Shown here piece after piece: positions 23,812 through 35,248 of a DNA stretch of 64,000 nt. Position numbers and translations under genes: made by a program. Source of the DNA: Lantana camara (lineage: Eukaryota; Streptophyta; Magnoliopsida; Lamiales; Verbenaceae); the NCBI GenBank assembly GCA_037501455.1, contig CM074855.1, forward strand, positions 30,165,001-30,229,000. Reading direction: 5' to 3'. The notes under the pieces were generated by a model. That model did not search any database. It saw only the letters and a program-made list of their open reading frames with translations, and was not told the origin of the DNA. Within the stretch, counting starts at the first letter, position 1, and every line of letters begins with the position of its first letter.

Positions 23812-24430
23812 CCAAGCGTATAATGTACCTACATCCTGTCCCCAAGTTGTTAGCTTGAGAGTTATCAAAAATATTTTCACTAAGCGCGTGGATGTCACAA
23901 ACAAAACTTTGTGATCTATTACAACATAATTCACGATATGATAGATAAGTTACACTAACTTGTCTACCTTACGAGTCACACAAAAGAACAATCTCACCAT
24001 AAATGTTAGCACAAGTTGAAGAACACTGGAAGTACCAGATTCTCGTCCTGCAGCTACGATCTTACGAACGCTATCTTGCACTTACAATCTTACAGATAAA
24101 ACACTCAGATTCTCAAACTTACGGTCTTACAGACTTGAAGAGTGGACGCGTCACTGACTTGCTTTTCTTGAACTTGGTGTAACACATTTATAGGCTGGAA
24201 CTTGTGCTGAGAATTGAAGGAGCCTTTGGAACCAATCAATTAGGATGAGTAGTGATTCATTTCCTTAATCTTTCTGTTTATATTTAGTTATGAATCATTT
24301 CCATGTTTGATCTTTGTCAATCAATTGTCTTGAATGCAGGAACCATGATGTGCTAGGATATGGTCAATAACTTTCTTTTTCAATTGAACAAAATCCTGCA
24401 AGATAAAATTCTCAAAAACAAAGTCTAACA
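23812..24430 (-). repeat. SIRE-like 3' LTR, proximal part
   Basis: Aligns over its whole length with about 24790-25419, starting at ataatgtacctacatcc. It ends in TCTAACA at 24430, beside the polypurine tract. Confidence 0.85.
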
Positions 24431-24448
24431 ATCTCCCCTTTTTTGTTG
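24431..24448 (-). promoter_or_regulatory. Polypurine tract of the SIRE-like element
   Basis: On the minus strand this is a run of A then GGGGAGAT placed directly before the 3' LTR start (TGTTAGA). It is the plus-strand DNA primer in LTR elements. Confidence 0.8.
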
Positions 24449-24630
24449 ATGATGAGACCGAGTCAATCCTGAAAAACAATTTGTTAGATAAGAAGATAAA
24501 ATTACTTGGCTCCCCCTGTCAATATGAAGTTAAGCTCCCCCTGTCAATATGTTATAGCTTTGTGTGCGAAGGGCAGTGGATTTTTGGATCAAAAAACAAA
24601 TGGTTAAACCTTTTTGTTTTTGAAAAACCT

Positions 24631-24642
24631 GCTCTGATACCA
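24631..24642 (-). promoter_or_regulatory. tRNA-Met primer-binding site of the SIRE-like element
   Basis: On the minus strand it reads TGGTATCAGAGC, two bases inside the 5' LTR end at 24645. Confidence 0.9.
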
Positions 24643-24644
24643 AT

Positions 24645-25419
24645 TGACACCCTTAAGGGGTGGACTGGTACTTCGAATAATTTCTAGTATTTAATAAAAC
24701 AAAGTACCAATGCACAAGAAACAAAGATCAAATGGAATAAATACTGAAAATAAAATGTACGATCGATTTATACAGGTTTAGTACTGAGAGAATAATGTAC
24801 CTACATCCTATCCCCAAGTTGTAAGTTTGGGAGTTATCAAAAATATTTTCATTAAGCACGTGGAGGTCACAAACAAAGCTTTGTGATCCATTACAACACA
24901 ATTCACGGTAGAATAGATAAACTACACTAACTTGTCTACCTTACAACTCACACAAAAAATAATTTCACCATAAATATCAGCACATGCAGAAGTACCAGAG
25001 GAAACATTCCTTACCATACACCAAATTCAGCGACACACTGGAAGTACCAGATTCTCGCCCTGCACTTACGGTCTTACGAACTCTATCTTGCACTTACAAT
25101 CTTACAGTTAAAACATTTAAAGTCTCACACTTACGGTCTTACAGACTCGAAGAGTGGACGCCTCACTAACGTGCTTTTCTTGGACATGGTGCAACACATT
25201 TATAGGTTGGAACTTGTGCTGAGAATAGGAGCCTTTGGAACTAGGATCAATAGTGATTCATTTCCTTAATCTTTCTATTTGTATTTAATTATGAATCATT
25301 TCCATGTTTGATCTTTGTCGATCAATTGCCTTGAATGCAGGAATCATAATTTGCTAAAATATGGTCAATAACTTTTCTTTTCAATTGGACAAAATCCTGC
25401 AAGATAACATTCTCAAAAT
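24645..25419 (-). repeat. SIRE-like 5' LTR
   Basis: A continuous copy, about 775 bp, of the LTR that is split at 8631 and 24430. The shared text ends at ctcaaaa near 25419, short of the expected TCTAACA end, so the outer tip is lost. Confidence 0.82.
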
Positions 25420-25722
25420 ATATACAAAATATGAATCTTTCGAAAGAAAATATATTTCAACAAAACTTAGGTGCGAGCAATTAGAAAATAGATGAAAGAA
25501 TAGTCAAGAATTAAGTAAACATATTGGTAACTGTGTACATTATGGTTCTTAAACATTATTTGGATCATTGTATATGGATTATCTTCAAGTCTAATGGTGC
25601 ACTTGCTGTCTGTAAGTGGTCTAAGAATATCAGATGTCTTTGCAGGTTCCAAAGCATAAAGTTCAGGATTCTCAAGATCAGTTGTATGCCTATTGGGGTA
25701 GTTCTTCGACTGCCAGTGGTAG
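25420..25722. other. Spacer with a possible exon end
   Basis: The end of this stretch (from about 25647) follows a TTTGCAG acceptor-like site and is open across the later insertion point, ending in TAA shortly after 27090. No family recognised; it could be the last exon of a lost gene or old transposon coding sequence. Confidence 0.3.
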
Positions 25723-26334
25723 GGGTTTTTTGCAAGGAAACCCCTTGTGTCATGTGAAATGATTAAAAAAGACCCCGTGAAAAATAAATTCTCATATAAA
25801 ACCCTATGTTTTCAAATTTTTGCAGAAAAAACCCTGAGACGCGTTTTTGAATCACACGCGCGTTTACTGCGAGTGATATTGGATTTTTCTTCACTTTTTC
25901 GCGTAAAATGACAAATTTACCCCAACATTATATTTGGGTTTTTTGCAAGGAACCCCTTGTGTCATGTGAAATGATAAAAAAAGACCCCGTGAAAAAAAAA
26001 TTATCATATAAAACCCTATGTTTTCAAATTTTTGCAGAAAAAACCCTGAGGCGCGTTTTTGAAATTTCGGCGGAAGAAATCCTATCAACTTTTTTTTTTT
26101 TTTTTATAAATTTCTTTTATATGTATATATATGTATGTATTATATAGTATATTATATATATACATGTATATGTATAAAATTACTAATGTACTATATGTAT
26201 TAAATATTATTTATAAATTTATTTATTTATTTTTGGTAGAATTTGTAAATTTATTGAACTTACATATATATATATATATATTAAATATTATTTATAAATT
26301 TATTTATTTATTTTTTTGTAGAATTTATAAATTT

Positions 26335-26372
<38 letters not shown>

Positions 26373-26762
26373 TAATTATTGTACTACACATATAAATAAT
26401 ATTTAATATGTATATATGTAATGTCTTTTTTTTCCTTTTGAAATTTCTTTTATATGTATGTATTATATAATATATTATATATATACATGCATATGTATAA
26501 AATATTAAAATTACTAATGTACTATATGTATTAAATATTATTTATAAATTTATTTAATATACATATATATATAAATATATATATACATATAAATAATATT
26601 TAATATGTATATATATAATGTATATAAATATATAAATTATATTATATATTTATTAAAAATCTTATAAATAAATATATATAATATTATAATGAAAATATAT
26701 ATGTATTGTACACTAATTATAATTATATATATACAATTAATATTTTATTTATTGCATATATT

Positions 26763-26821
<59 letters not shown>

Positions 26822-27080
26822 TTTTGGACTATTTAATTTTTTACAAGGTTTTTTTGGCTCATTTCATAAAACACAGGGTTGTGGGTGCATATAGTTCTTT
26901 AAGAATGTATTGTAATGAAAGAAGGGCAATTTTGACAAAACACGTCGGTTCTTTGACTAAATGGTGTAAAGGGGCGGTTTGCAAAAAATAAAAAATACAG
27001 GGTTTATTTTACTAATTTTTTTTTTAGAGGGTTTTTTTTGCTCATTTCATAAAACACAGGGTTGTGGGTGCATATAGCTC
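25723..27080. mobile_element. Mutator-type non-autonomous insertion, 10-bp target duplication
   Basis: CCAGTGGTAG lies on both sides (25713-25722 and 27081-27090). The ends are imperfect inverted repeats sharing a core like CCCTGTGTxxTATGAAATGA. Each terminal region is also duplicated internally: 25728-25858 recurs at 25934-26060, and 26842-26893 recurs at 27028-27077. The middle is TA-rich microsatellite (26100-26820). It has no coding sequence. The length of the target duplication fits Mutator-like transposons. Confidence 0.8.
26131..26820. repeat. TA-rich microsatellite block
   Basis: Long alternating TA/ATAT runs, including an unbroken run near 26766-26815. Frames through it are repeats of Tyr and Ile and are not genes. 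Confidence 0.9.
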
Positions 27081-27090
27081 CCAGTGGTAG

Positions 27091-27568
27091 TGAGTAATTT
27101 GGATATTGATGGGTATATTATTGTACGAATTGTCCGCTATCAACCTGATCCGTGTATAATTCCTAAGAACGCCATCGACAAAGGCATGATCATTTGTTGC
27201 AAGTTTGGCGCTACAATGGTGTTTCATGCTGTTGACAGATGTCTCGGCGCCTCCTCAGGAGGCCAATGAATGGTCCTTTTCAGTATACTTGTGCTAGGGA
27301 TGTGTTTGATGTTGCCCACAAGGTCTTGTATTTGTTCTTTTCTTTTGAGCACTTTGGTTGGGATGTGTTGTTGGATATGTGTAGGGATGCAAATGAGACA
27401 AGCCAACTCGTGAGCCTAATGAGCTGGCTCGAAAAAGGTTCCTGGCTCGCGAACTAAATTATATTTTTTAAAAAATATATAATATATATATACATATATA
27501 TTATAATATATGCATAAACTAACAAAAGACTTATATAATATATACATAAACTAACAAAAACCTAGCCA
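27091..27568. other. Spacer, unrecognised former coding sequence possible
   Basis: Less AT-rich than its surroundings at 27100-27450, with short open frames on both strands, none of which I recognise. Confidence 0.35.
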
Positions 27569-27576
27569 CCCATGTG

Positions 27577-28381
27577 TAGGAGTGTAAACGGATAATAAAC
27601 GGATCGGATGTATGATTACCATATCCTTATCCGTTTATGATTCGGACGGATATGAATAATATCCTTTTAAATCGAATTCGGATAATATCCTTTTTATACG
27701 GATACAAGGCGGATTCGGACGGATTCGGATTTTAATCGGATTTTCAACTATTCAAAATTTGACATAAATTATTTATTTATATAACTTCGAACTTTTAATC
27801 AAATTATCAACTATTCATTTATAGATAAATTATTTAATAATTATATAACTTTGAATATATATATTTTAGACGAATAGAGAAATAATAATTATATCTATAT
27901 AGATCATTTTTATGTTTTAGCGAATGTATAAATGTGGTGAAATTATAAATTTTATCATATAATTAATTTGAAATATAATACTTTTATTAATAACATAATA
28001 TATGTTAATTATATTATCTCTATATGAATATTGACGTGAACATATAGTTACTAATAAAACCTAAGGTTTTTCTTTAATAAATGCGCTAAAAAATTTACTT
28101 AATACTAATAATCTATCATATATACACAGTTTTGTGTATATATTTTAATATAATACATTATTTATCGGATACGGATTACGGATAAATCGGATAATGGATA
28201 TATCTAACGGATAATGAAATGAATCGGATGCCTTATTACCATATCCTTATCCGTTTATAATTCGGATGTCTATAATCGAATACGGATAATATCCTCTTGA
28301 GACGGATTCGGATAATATCCTCTGTAAACGAATTCGGATGCGAACGGATATCGGATTTTCGAATATCCATTTACAGCCCTA
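27577..28381. mobile_element. hAT-type MITE, 8-bp target duplication
   Basis: CCCATGTG flanks both ends (27569-27576 and 28382-28389). The ends are inverted, TAGGAGTGTAAACGGAT and TAGGGCTGTAAATGGAT. Subterminal regions are packed with the ATCCGAAT/CGGATAATATCC motif, and the centre is AT-rich. Eight-base duplication and terminal sequence fit the hAT superfamily. No transposase. Confidence 0.88.
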
Positions 28382-28505
28382 CCCATGTGCATCCTCATTC
28401 TTCATTTTGCCCCACTTCATTCCAGCGGCAGAGCCTCCACCCGCCACCGGCACACCACCTCGCAACCAGCAACCAGCACCATCTCTCTGTGGTCTCGCCA
28501 GCAGC

Positions 28506-28627
28506 GCCGTCCTCCCACCAGATCTGTCTTCATCATGCTTTCTCCCACCAGACCTGTCACCATCTCGCCGTCCTCCCACCAGATCTCCACACTACCCCAC
28601 CGTCTCGCCGTCCTCCCACCAGATCCG
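28506..28627. repeat. Pyrimidine-rich minisatellite
   Basis: Three copies of gccgtcctcccaccagat plus a shorter fourth at 28540. Overlapping Pro/Ser/His-rich frames here are produced by the repeat. Confidence 0.85.
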
Positions 28628-28685
28628 TTACCACCGTCCTCTCGACACCACGCCACCCCACCCCACCCCACTCCACATCACTTTG

Positions 28686-28709
28686 CCCCCCCCCCCCCCC
28701 CCCCCCCCC
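28686..28709. repeat. Homopolymer of 24 C
   Basis: An unbroken run of 24 C on the plus strand. It could form an i-motif or, on the other strand, a G-quadruplex. The length is also where assemblies tend to fail. Confidence 0.95.
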
Positions 28710-28918
28710 TCATTATGTACAATAATGTCTTTTGCTGTAATAACTATTATCAGGGTGCTTATAATTTTGCCCTTGTAATGAATTATTAAGAAATTGAATT
28801 GAATGGTCTTGTAATTAGGGTCCGTGGATTATTAAGAAACTGAAATCAAATGATTTTTCTGTACATGTCATTTGGCTCGCGAGTTAGCTCGAACCAACCT
28901 CAAACCATGCCCGAGCAT

Positions 28919-29101
28919 ACGAGGTGGCCTCGATAAACACCCTAAAAACTATACGAGGTGGCCTCGATAAACATCCTAAAAACTATGTGAACTTCTAAAT
29001 CTTTCCAACTTCTTTTCTAACACCCTAAAAACTATACGAGGTGGCCTCGATAAACATCCTAAAAACTATGTGAACTTTTAAATCTTTCCAACTTCTTTTC
29101 T
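28919..29101. repeat. Tandem repeat downstream of the PSI gene
   Basis: acgaggtggcctcgataaac starts at 28919, 28953 and 29036, each followed by a caccctaaaaac or catcctaaaaac block. Spacing is 34 then 83 bp. Confidence 0.85.
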
Positions 29102-29372
29102 CGACACACCACAAATTATCCGTCAGCTGAATCACATCACTTCCAAAGATCACTAATGTATTATCCGAGCCAAAGAATTCAGCTACTTCCATAAGTAGCA
29201 AAATCTCATGCGGCCTATTTGCAATACAAAATTTTCTCTTCATACAATATACATATCAAAGCTCGGGGGATATGATACATCATATATAACGCCCGCGACA
29301 CGGCTATATACAACATGGCCCAATTTTCAAATATAATTTGAGCAGAATCAAATGAAATAATAACACATTTTT

Positions 29373-32300
29373 TCATATATGATCATCTCTTGGAACTGAA
29401 AAGGATGAATCCAAACCATCTAATATATCCAAAACATCAGCCTTTTGATATTTCATCCCTCTCCGCGGTGAGCTACCCGTGCTCCGACTCAATGCCCAAA
29501 TCTTACTCTTTTTGTTCTTAACCATTACAAATTCTTGACTTTTACTCAGCCCTGGGATCAACTTCCTCCTCTTCATTACATCTTCCAGAAGATTCCTATC
29601 CTCGGTTGAGAGCTGACTTCTGTGTGTTCTGGCATTGTTGTTTAATGTACCGGAATTCATGTCTAATGATCCTCTTTGATTTGGAGAGCGTGTTGGGGGA
29701 GCCTTGAGGCCTCCATTGTCTCTGTATCTTACGAGACTGATGAGACGGTGGAGCCATGTTACTAGTTCGAGGATGCAAGAATCCACTTTAGATTTGTCAG
29801 TGTGGTAGAGGGTTTGTAAGCGTATAAGGTTATTTGGGCCGCTTTGTTTCTTGCCAAATTCGTTACTGTCAGAAAGAACAGAGTGAAAGTTAATTCTTTC
29901 ATATTAGATGGAGATTTAAGAGAAAAATGAAGTGGGAGGAATTGATGGGGGGAAGGGGTGTTTGTTTGACTGACCCTGTGTTGGCCCACTCTCCGACCCA
30001 TCCGAATCCTTGATGTGCTCTGATTTCATTTGCCAACAGTTGAAATGTATGTTAATTCATCAGGATAGTGAGATTCATAAAGTTGACATGAAGTAGACAA
30101 GTTAATAGCACCCAACCCCTATTATGACTAATGAGCACAAAAAAAAACCATCCAAAATTTTACAAACTGCATAGAAAACCTCCATGTATCTCTTGACTCA
30201 ATGTAATCGAAGGAGGGGTTTTGATCAGATTTTAGATTTTCACAAAGGTTTTTATGAGGTATTTTTAATCACAGAAATATCTTATGCTCATTATCCATAA
30301 TACAAGGGGTTTGGTGCAATTATTTGCAAAGTAGACAGCATTTCTATTTATGGAACACTTAAGAAGATACCATACTTGGTTGTATCTGCTGCTACAGGGA
30401 CAAGCCATTGTAAAGTTTTTTCCATCTCAGCTTTGATTTGAGGGACCGTTAACTGCAAACAAACGAACTGGCTAAGTTCAGAGACGACAGCAAACAGAAA
30501 AGATAGAAATGGAAGAGATGATAGAGTTTTAAATTAGAGTGGACAAACTCAAGATTTGTATGGAAGCTTCCAAAAACAGAAACCAAAACGATTTTGAGAA
30601 AACACAAAATAGAAAAGGAAAAGGAAAATATACCTCGTCGTTGGCGTCATTCTGTAGTCGGGAGCGAAGAGCAGTCTTGACAGTTGGTGGCAAACCATTG
30701 TACAATGTATCTCTCATATTTGGAGGAAGAGAAGTCGGCCGTGATGCCTTAAGTGTATTGAAATAACAATGAAATTCTATGAGTATATAAATATATAATT
30801 ATATTAAATCAACATGTATTACAGTTGCACACTCTAAAACAACCAAGTATATGAACTCACAATGTTATCAATTTGTGTAATGATGTTAGCATAATGTAAA
30901 GCGAGGCCAGCAGCACCTAATCTTTCTGGTTTCTTAGTAGACACAGTTCCAGGTGGTGGCAAACCTGCCATATTAAGGAATAGGAAGTAAGAGAGACAGA
31001 TCTAGCATATTCATTAAAGAGAATGGAAGCACTCAATGAATAGAATATGATCTTTAAATTGGTTTTGAATTCTTCCATTTAAAAATAATTAATGTCATAT
31101 ACGAATTTTTGAAGCATGTGATCGTACCATTATCTCCAAAGACTTGTGAAATTTCTTGGTGAATGAATGTTACAATGTCAACAAGCTTCTCCACAACCTA
31201 CAAAAGTTAAAATATAGATGTGAGAGTTAGCTAACATTATTTATTATCTATAAAATCATAAAATGATAATGAAAACTGATACAGCAAGAAGAAGCAAGAG
31301 ATCCTCAAACAATACATTTTTACATTTTCTTTTTCTGCCAATGTTGATAGGTGCAACAACAACTGAGTATAAAAAATTACCTGTTCCAAACTTTTGGACC
31401 AAAGAGATTTCTTTTTCAAGCTCCTTACAAGTTTACGTTGATGTTTGAGCTCACTATGTAGCATTGCAAGACTCTCTCCTAAAATTGCAAAAGATATATG
31501 CAAACAAGATTTAGATACTTAACCTTTTAGAGTAGAAAAATTAGATAGAAAAGGATAAAAGGGAACACTTGAAAAATAATCACACAAGCATTTTTGTTTT
31601 AATATTTAGAGATCAAATTAAGAAAAATAAATACATCTTCAGACGGCAGTATCAGAAACCTTTTCGAGGGAGATTTAATGAATCTACTTCTTCAAGCTTC
31701 CGCTGATAATCTAACTCAAATCTGTCCAAAGCATGTAACTCATGATACAATTCCTGCGGAATTGAAATTGTTATCATTACAAGAGGATTGGAACTTGAAT
31801 TTTTTAATATGTGAACAACCGAAAAGATGTTAGTTCTAGCTTTCATTAACAGCACGTGGCTGGTTTAATTTGATTCAACTTATCATAAAGCATAAAGGTC
31901 CTTAATTTGCTTTCATGAGTGAATCATGCCTACATTTCTGGATGAATATGGAGAAGGAAGAGTGAGAAGAAACAACAAAGCAGGATTAAACTTACAGAAG
32001 TATGTTGGGCTAGATTGTTCAGTTCATGCATGGTCATATCTGCCTCTTCTCTTGATTGTTTATTAACATCAGGATCTGAATCCAACCTAGCAAGCCAAGG
32101 ATTGTTTGAGTGAATATCAATTTTCAAGACAGAAAAAGTAGGCTAATTACAAAGTGAAAGGCCAACTCACTTAGAAAAAAATCTACAAAGATTGTGCCAT
32201 TGTGGGTCTTTACACAAATTCCCAAATCTAACAACCTCGCGGGAGAAGACATCAAACTCTTCCCTGCATCAGTGTGAAAATAATCAACAAATGTGTAAGC

Positions 32301-33764
32301 AAAAACAAGCTATAATAGCTGACCAAAAAAAAAAAAAAAAAAGAAAAAAAGAAATAGGCTATATAATAGAAAAAATCACAAAATAACGGGATGAAAACCT
32401 TTTGTCAGCAGCTGCAATCTTGAGGAGCTCATTCATATCCGTAGAAACGAGCTTTCTCACACCTTCCGAATTCAAAACTTCCTTTTTCAGAAACAGGACG
32501 TTTTCTTCAGACAGAGAAAGCAACAAGTTTGCACCTTTGACTATGGTATTGGCAACTTCGAATGCTAGTATAGATATTCTGTTTCCCCTAGAAGTCACAC
32601 CAGTTGTAAATCCACCAGAATTTAAATTAGTCATACTGCTGCCTAGAGTATCTAGAACTTCCACAGCTTTCTCTAGGCCTACAATGCCCGCCTTTCCAAG
32701 AAATGATGTTCCATGAGGAGCCTATCATAGAAATAACAAGCATTAATTTTCCCTTTATTGGTCTGCCGATGCAGCTGTGTTACCTTTATTTGTTACAAAA
32801 TAGAAATAAAACTAAATCAACATATTCACAAGTAATGGACAGTCTATTCAGACAACAAAATCCGCAGGAACCACCACCGAAGCCCACTGTACAACCATAT
32901 TCAGCTCTCCAAGTGAAAGAGCGAATTTTGTTGATCAAGAAGTATCAAAACCAGCAAGTTTCATTTTTCTTCCCTATATTCGCAGTTCACACACTAAAAG
33001 CACGAATGCAATGGATTGAACCAGCAAAAAACCAGCATTTGTTGTTATTCCACCCTCGAGTTGAAAGTTCAGCCAATGACAGAACCAACAAAGATGTTCT
33101 TAGATGACTTTCTGGCTTCTGCCAGATACCATGACAACGAATTTAGCACAAGCTGTTTCTCAAGGTCGCTGATGATGCATATTCTTCCTCAATCACTTTC
33201 ATCTGATCATCAAACAGATTACAAGCTTCTGGCCTACAATCTAATTCTTTCAGAACAATCACTATGATTTTGTCAAACTATTCCAACACCTCCTGTTTCT
33301 TATCTTTAATCCATCCCTTCAGCTCGAATTTGCAGGTAAATACTTCAAATGATCTTCACATACGTAAATCCACTCCAGCCACTCGATCATTTCCCCAATC
33401 AACCCGCTAGATTACCATCGAAGCTAAGACTAATATTACACAACCAGAGTAAAAAAGAAAAAGAAGCACGAAGTACATTTACGCTACAAACAGATACCTT
33501 GGTAGCTGGTGCTCTTGCAGGCGTTGATGGCTTCAATTCACGGGAAATCGACATGTTCAGCTCCCCGGAATCGTACAAATTGTGAGGCACCTTCTCGAAA
33601 ACATCAATTTCATCAGGATATGTGTAGGAATCATCATTGTTCTTCTTCTTCGCAAAACTGCCGACGGACTTCAGCTTCCCCGAAAATCCAGAAGTCTTCT
33701 CATGCTCAACCTCAATCGATCTCCTATTCTTCTTAACCGTTCCTCCGGAACAAACACCTCCCAT
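29373..33764 (-). CDS. PSI3: PSK SIMULATOR protein, PSI3-like (DUF3475/DUF668), 12 exons
   Basis: Coding exons: 33764-33498, 32721-32399, 32263-32171, 32086-31996, 31753-31660, 31478-31381, 31197-31128, 30964-30861, 30747-30634, 30452-30376, 30019-29975, 29865-29373. All introns are GT-AG, phases agree, and the exons sum to 1869 nt (622 residues plus stop). The start was set at MGGVCSGG because this gives an N-myristoylation signal; an upstream in-frame ATG exists. The DUF3475 region includes VEVLDTLGSSMTNLN and ILAFEVANTIVKGANLL; the C-terminal half is DUF668 with LHYANIITQIDNI and GFGWVGEWAN. The tail has LSKSQEF and KIWALSRSTG. PSI proteins are plasma-membrane-associated and promote cell growth linked to phytosulfokine signalling. 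Intact, with no close neighbour gene. Confidence 0.93.
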
Positions 33765-34180
33765 TGTATATATAAACACTACACCTACTCACATAAACTT
33801 CAATCCAAAAAAAAACAAAAATTGATCATCAGCTCCACAACCATTCCCGATCAAAACTCCCACAATCAAACCAAAACACACACAAAATCAGAACAAATAA
33901 CAAACACCTTCAAATCATATCATTATACACTTACCTTCTTCAAATCAAAACCAAAAAAAACAAAATGGTCAGAGTAATCGGAAAGCAGGAAGGGAGTATT
34001 TAATCAGCAGAATCACTAAAACCGCGTGAAATGGGATGCAGCAAATCTCGTGGGAGATTGGGGTTGGATCAGATTTTGATTCAATCAAATTGAATTCATT
34101 GAATTTAATGAGAAGAAAACGGGAAGAGAAATGCACACGAAACACGGGGTCAGCAGTAGTGAACTCTTGACTTTTTTTTT
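33765..34180 (-). promoter_or_regulatory. PSI gene 5' UTR with a likely intron
   Basis: Upstream of the start codon a strong donor (GAAG then GTAAGTG, boundary 33935/33934) faces possible acceptors near 33785. A 5' UTR intron is common in this family. The transcription start was not located. Confidence 0.5.
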
Positions 34181-34204
34181 TCCTTTTTTTTTTTCGGCGA
34201 AATA

Positions 34205-34497
34205 AAACTTGGGACAATTTTTGAAAACTTCCCGTGAGTTTGAAAACTTCCTTTTAGCTCCCCATTTTCAAATATATCATTTGAGATTTTAGATACACGA
34301 TTTTAAAATTTAGATACGTAATTCTGGGATTTAGATACGCGATTCTGTGATTTAGATACATGATTTTTTCCTTGTATTTCAAATACATCATTTGGGGTTT
34401 TAGATACACGATTCTTGAGTTTTAATACATCATTTTTTAAAATGGGGAGCTAAAAGGAATTGAACTTATCATTTGGGGAGTTTTCGGGAATTCTCCG
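34205..34497. repeat. Foldback MITE with internal 20-bp repeats
   Basis: TTTTAGCTCCCCATTTT on the left is mirrored by AAAATGGGGAGCTAAAA on the right, with GAAAACTtCCC-like sequence further out on both sides. The centre repeats a roughly 20-bp unit, atttagatac-cgattct, about six times. It lies just upstream of the PSI gene promoter. No clear target duplication. Confidence 0.7.
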
Positions 34498-35243
34498 ATA
34501 AAAATTAATCCTAAAAAAAAAAAATTAAAAAAAAAAAAAAGGAAAGGGGCGAAAATTTCTAATTTGAAAGAAGGGTTTAGGATTTGTAATCGAGGTATAT
34601 ATGAAGTGAGACCACCTGTGGTTTGACCGTTATGCCCCTGTGTGTCTTAGTCACGTAATTCGGTTTAAATAATGATTTTAAGGTTTGACCACCTTTTCTT
34701 AATCCTGTCTGTCCTTTTCGTTGGTTAATGTCTTCTTTGTTTGGGTGTTCGTTTTTTTACTTTTTAAGTTTTACTTTTCCTATTTCTCTTTATATTTTAT
34801 TTTTGGCTTCAAGTTGGACCGATTATGAAAGGCATAATTAATCTTGATGGCGTGCTTATGAACATCATAATATTGGATAATATTAGATACGCCGATACGA
34901 ACACAATATAATATTGATACGATGATAAAAAATTATTTTTTCAAATTTTTTGTATGAGAAATATCAGATACGATTATCTAAAATAATATATTTAAAAGTG
35001 TTTTTGAATCAAAACAGAACATAGAATCACTGAGCTATAGCACTTCTACAAATTATTATTAATACCATTTGGTGGCACTTTTATGAAATTATTATTAACG
35101 CTTAATCGTGGTTATTTTATTTATTCTAGTATGTTATATTCGGACTTCCGTATTCAATAGTAAATAATTAAATATTTGCCCAGATATTGACCCCATAAAA
35201 ATTGATTATATTATGTGAAGTTCGGTATGTTTATTGTTGGATT
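34498..35243. other. Intergenic, nothing recognised
   Basis: AT-rich non-coding sequence between the MITE and the Gypsy solo LTR. Confidence 0.6.
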
Positions 35244-35248
35244 AGAAT

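Larger units (their letters stand above)
8631..25419 (-). mobile_element. Short SIRE/Maximus-like Copia element with a split 3' LTR
   Basis: On the minus strand the element has a 5' LTR at 24645-25419, a primer site, only about 214 bp of interior, a polypurine tract, and a 3' LTR. The 3' LTR is split into 8631-8764 and 23812-24430 by later insertions. Both LTR copies share the terminal TGACACCCTT block and hundreds of matching bases. The interior carries the duplicated ctccccctgtcaatatg motif and the purine-rich tail beside the 3' LTR, typical of SIRE-type elements. No gag or pol is left, so this is a non-autonomous deletion derivative. The outer end of the 5' LTR lacks its last dozen or so bases. 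Confidence 0.8.

Noticed and set aside
28297..28789. Three overlapping Pro/Ser/His-rich frames of 134-146 residues
   Set aside because: Produced by the pyrimidine minisatellite and poly-C run; all frames are open because of composition.
29025..29243. 72-residue minus-strand frame downstream of the PSI gene
   Set aside because: Overlaps tandem repeats and shows no recognised family; could be a gene scrap but unsupported.
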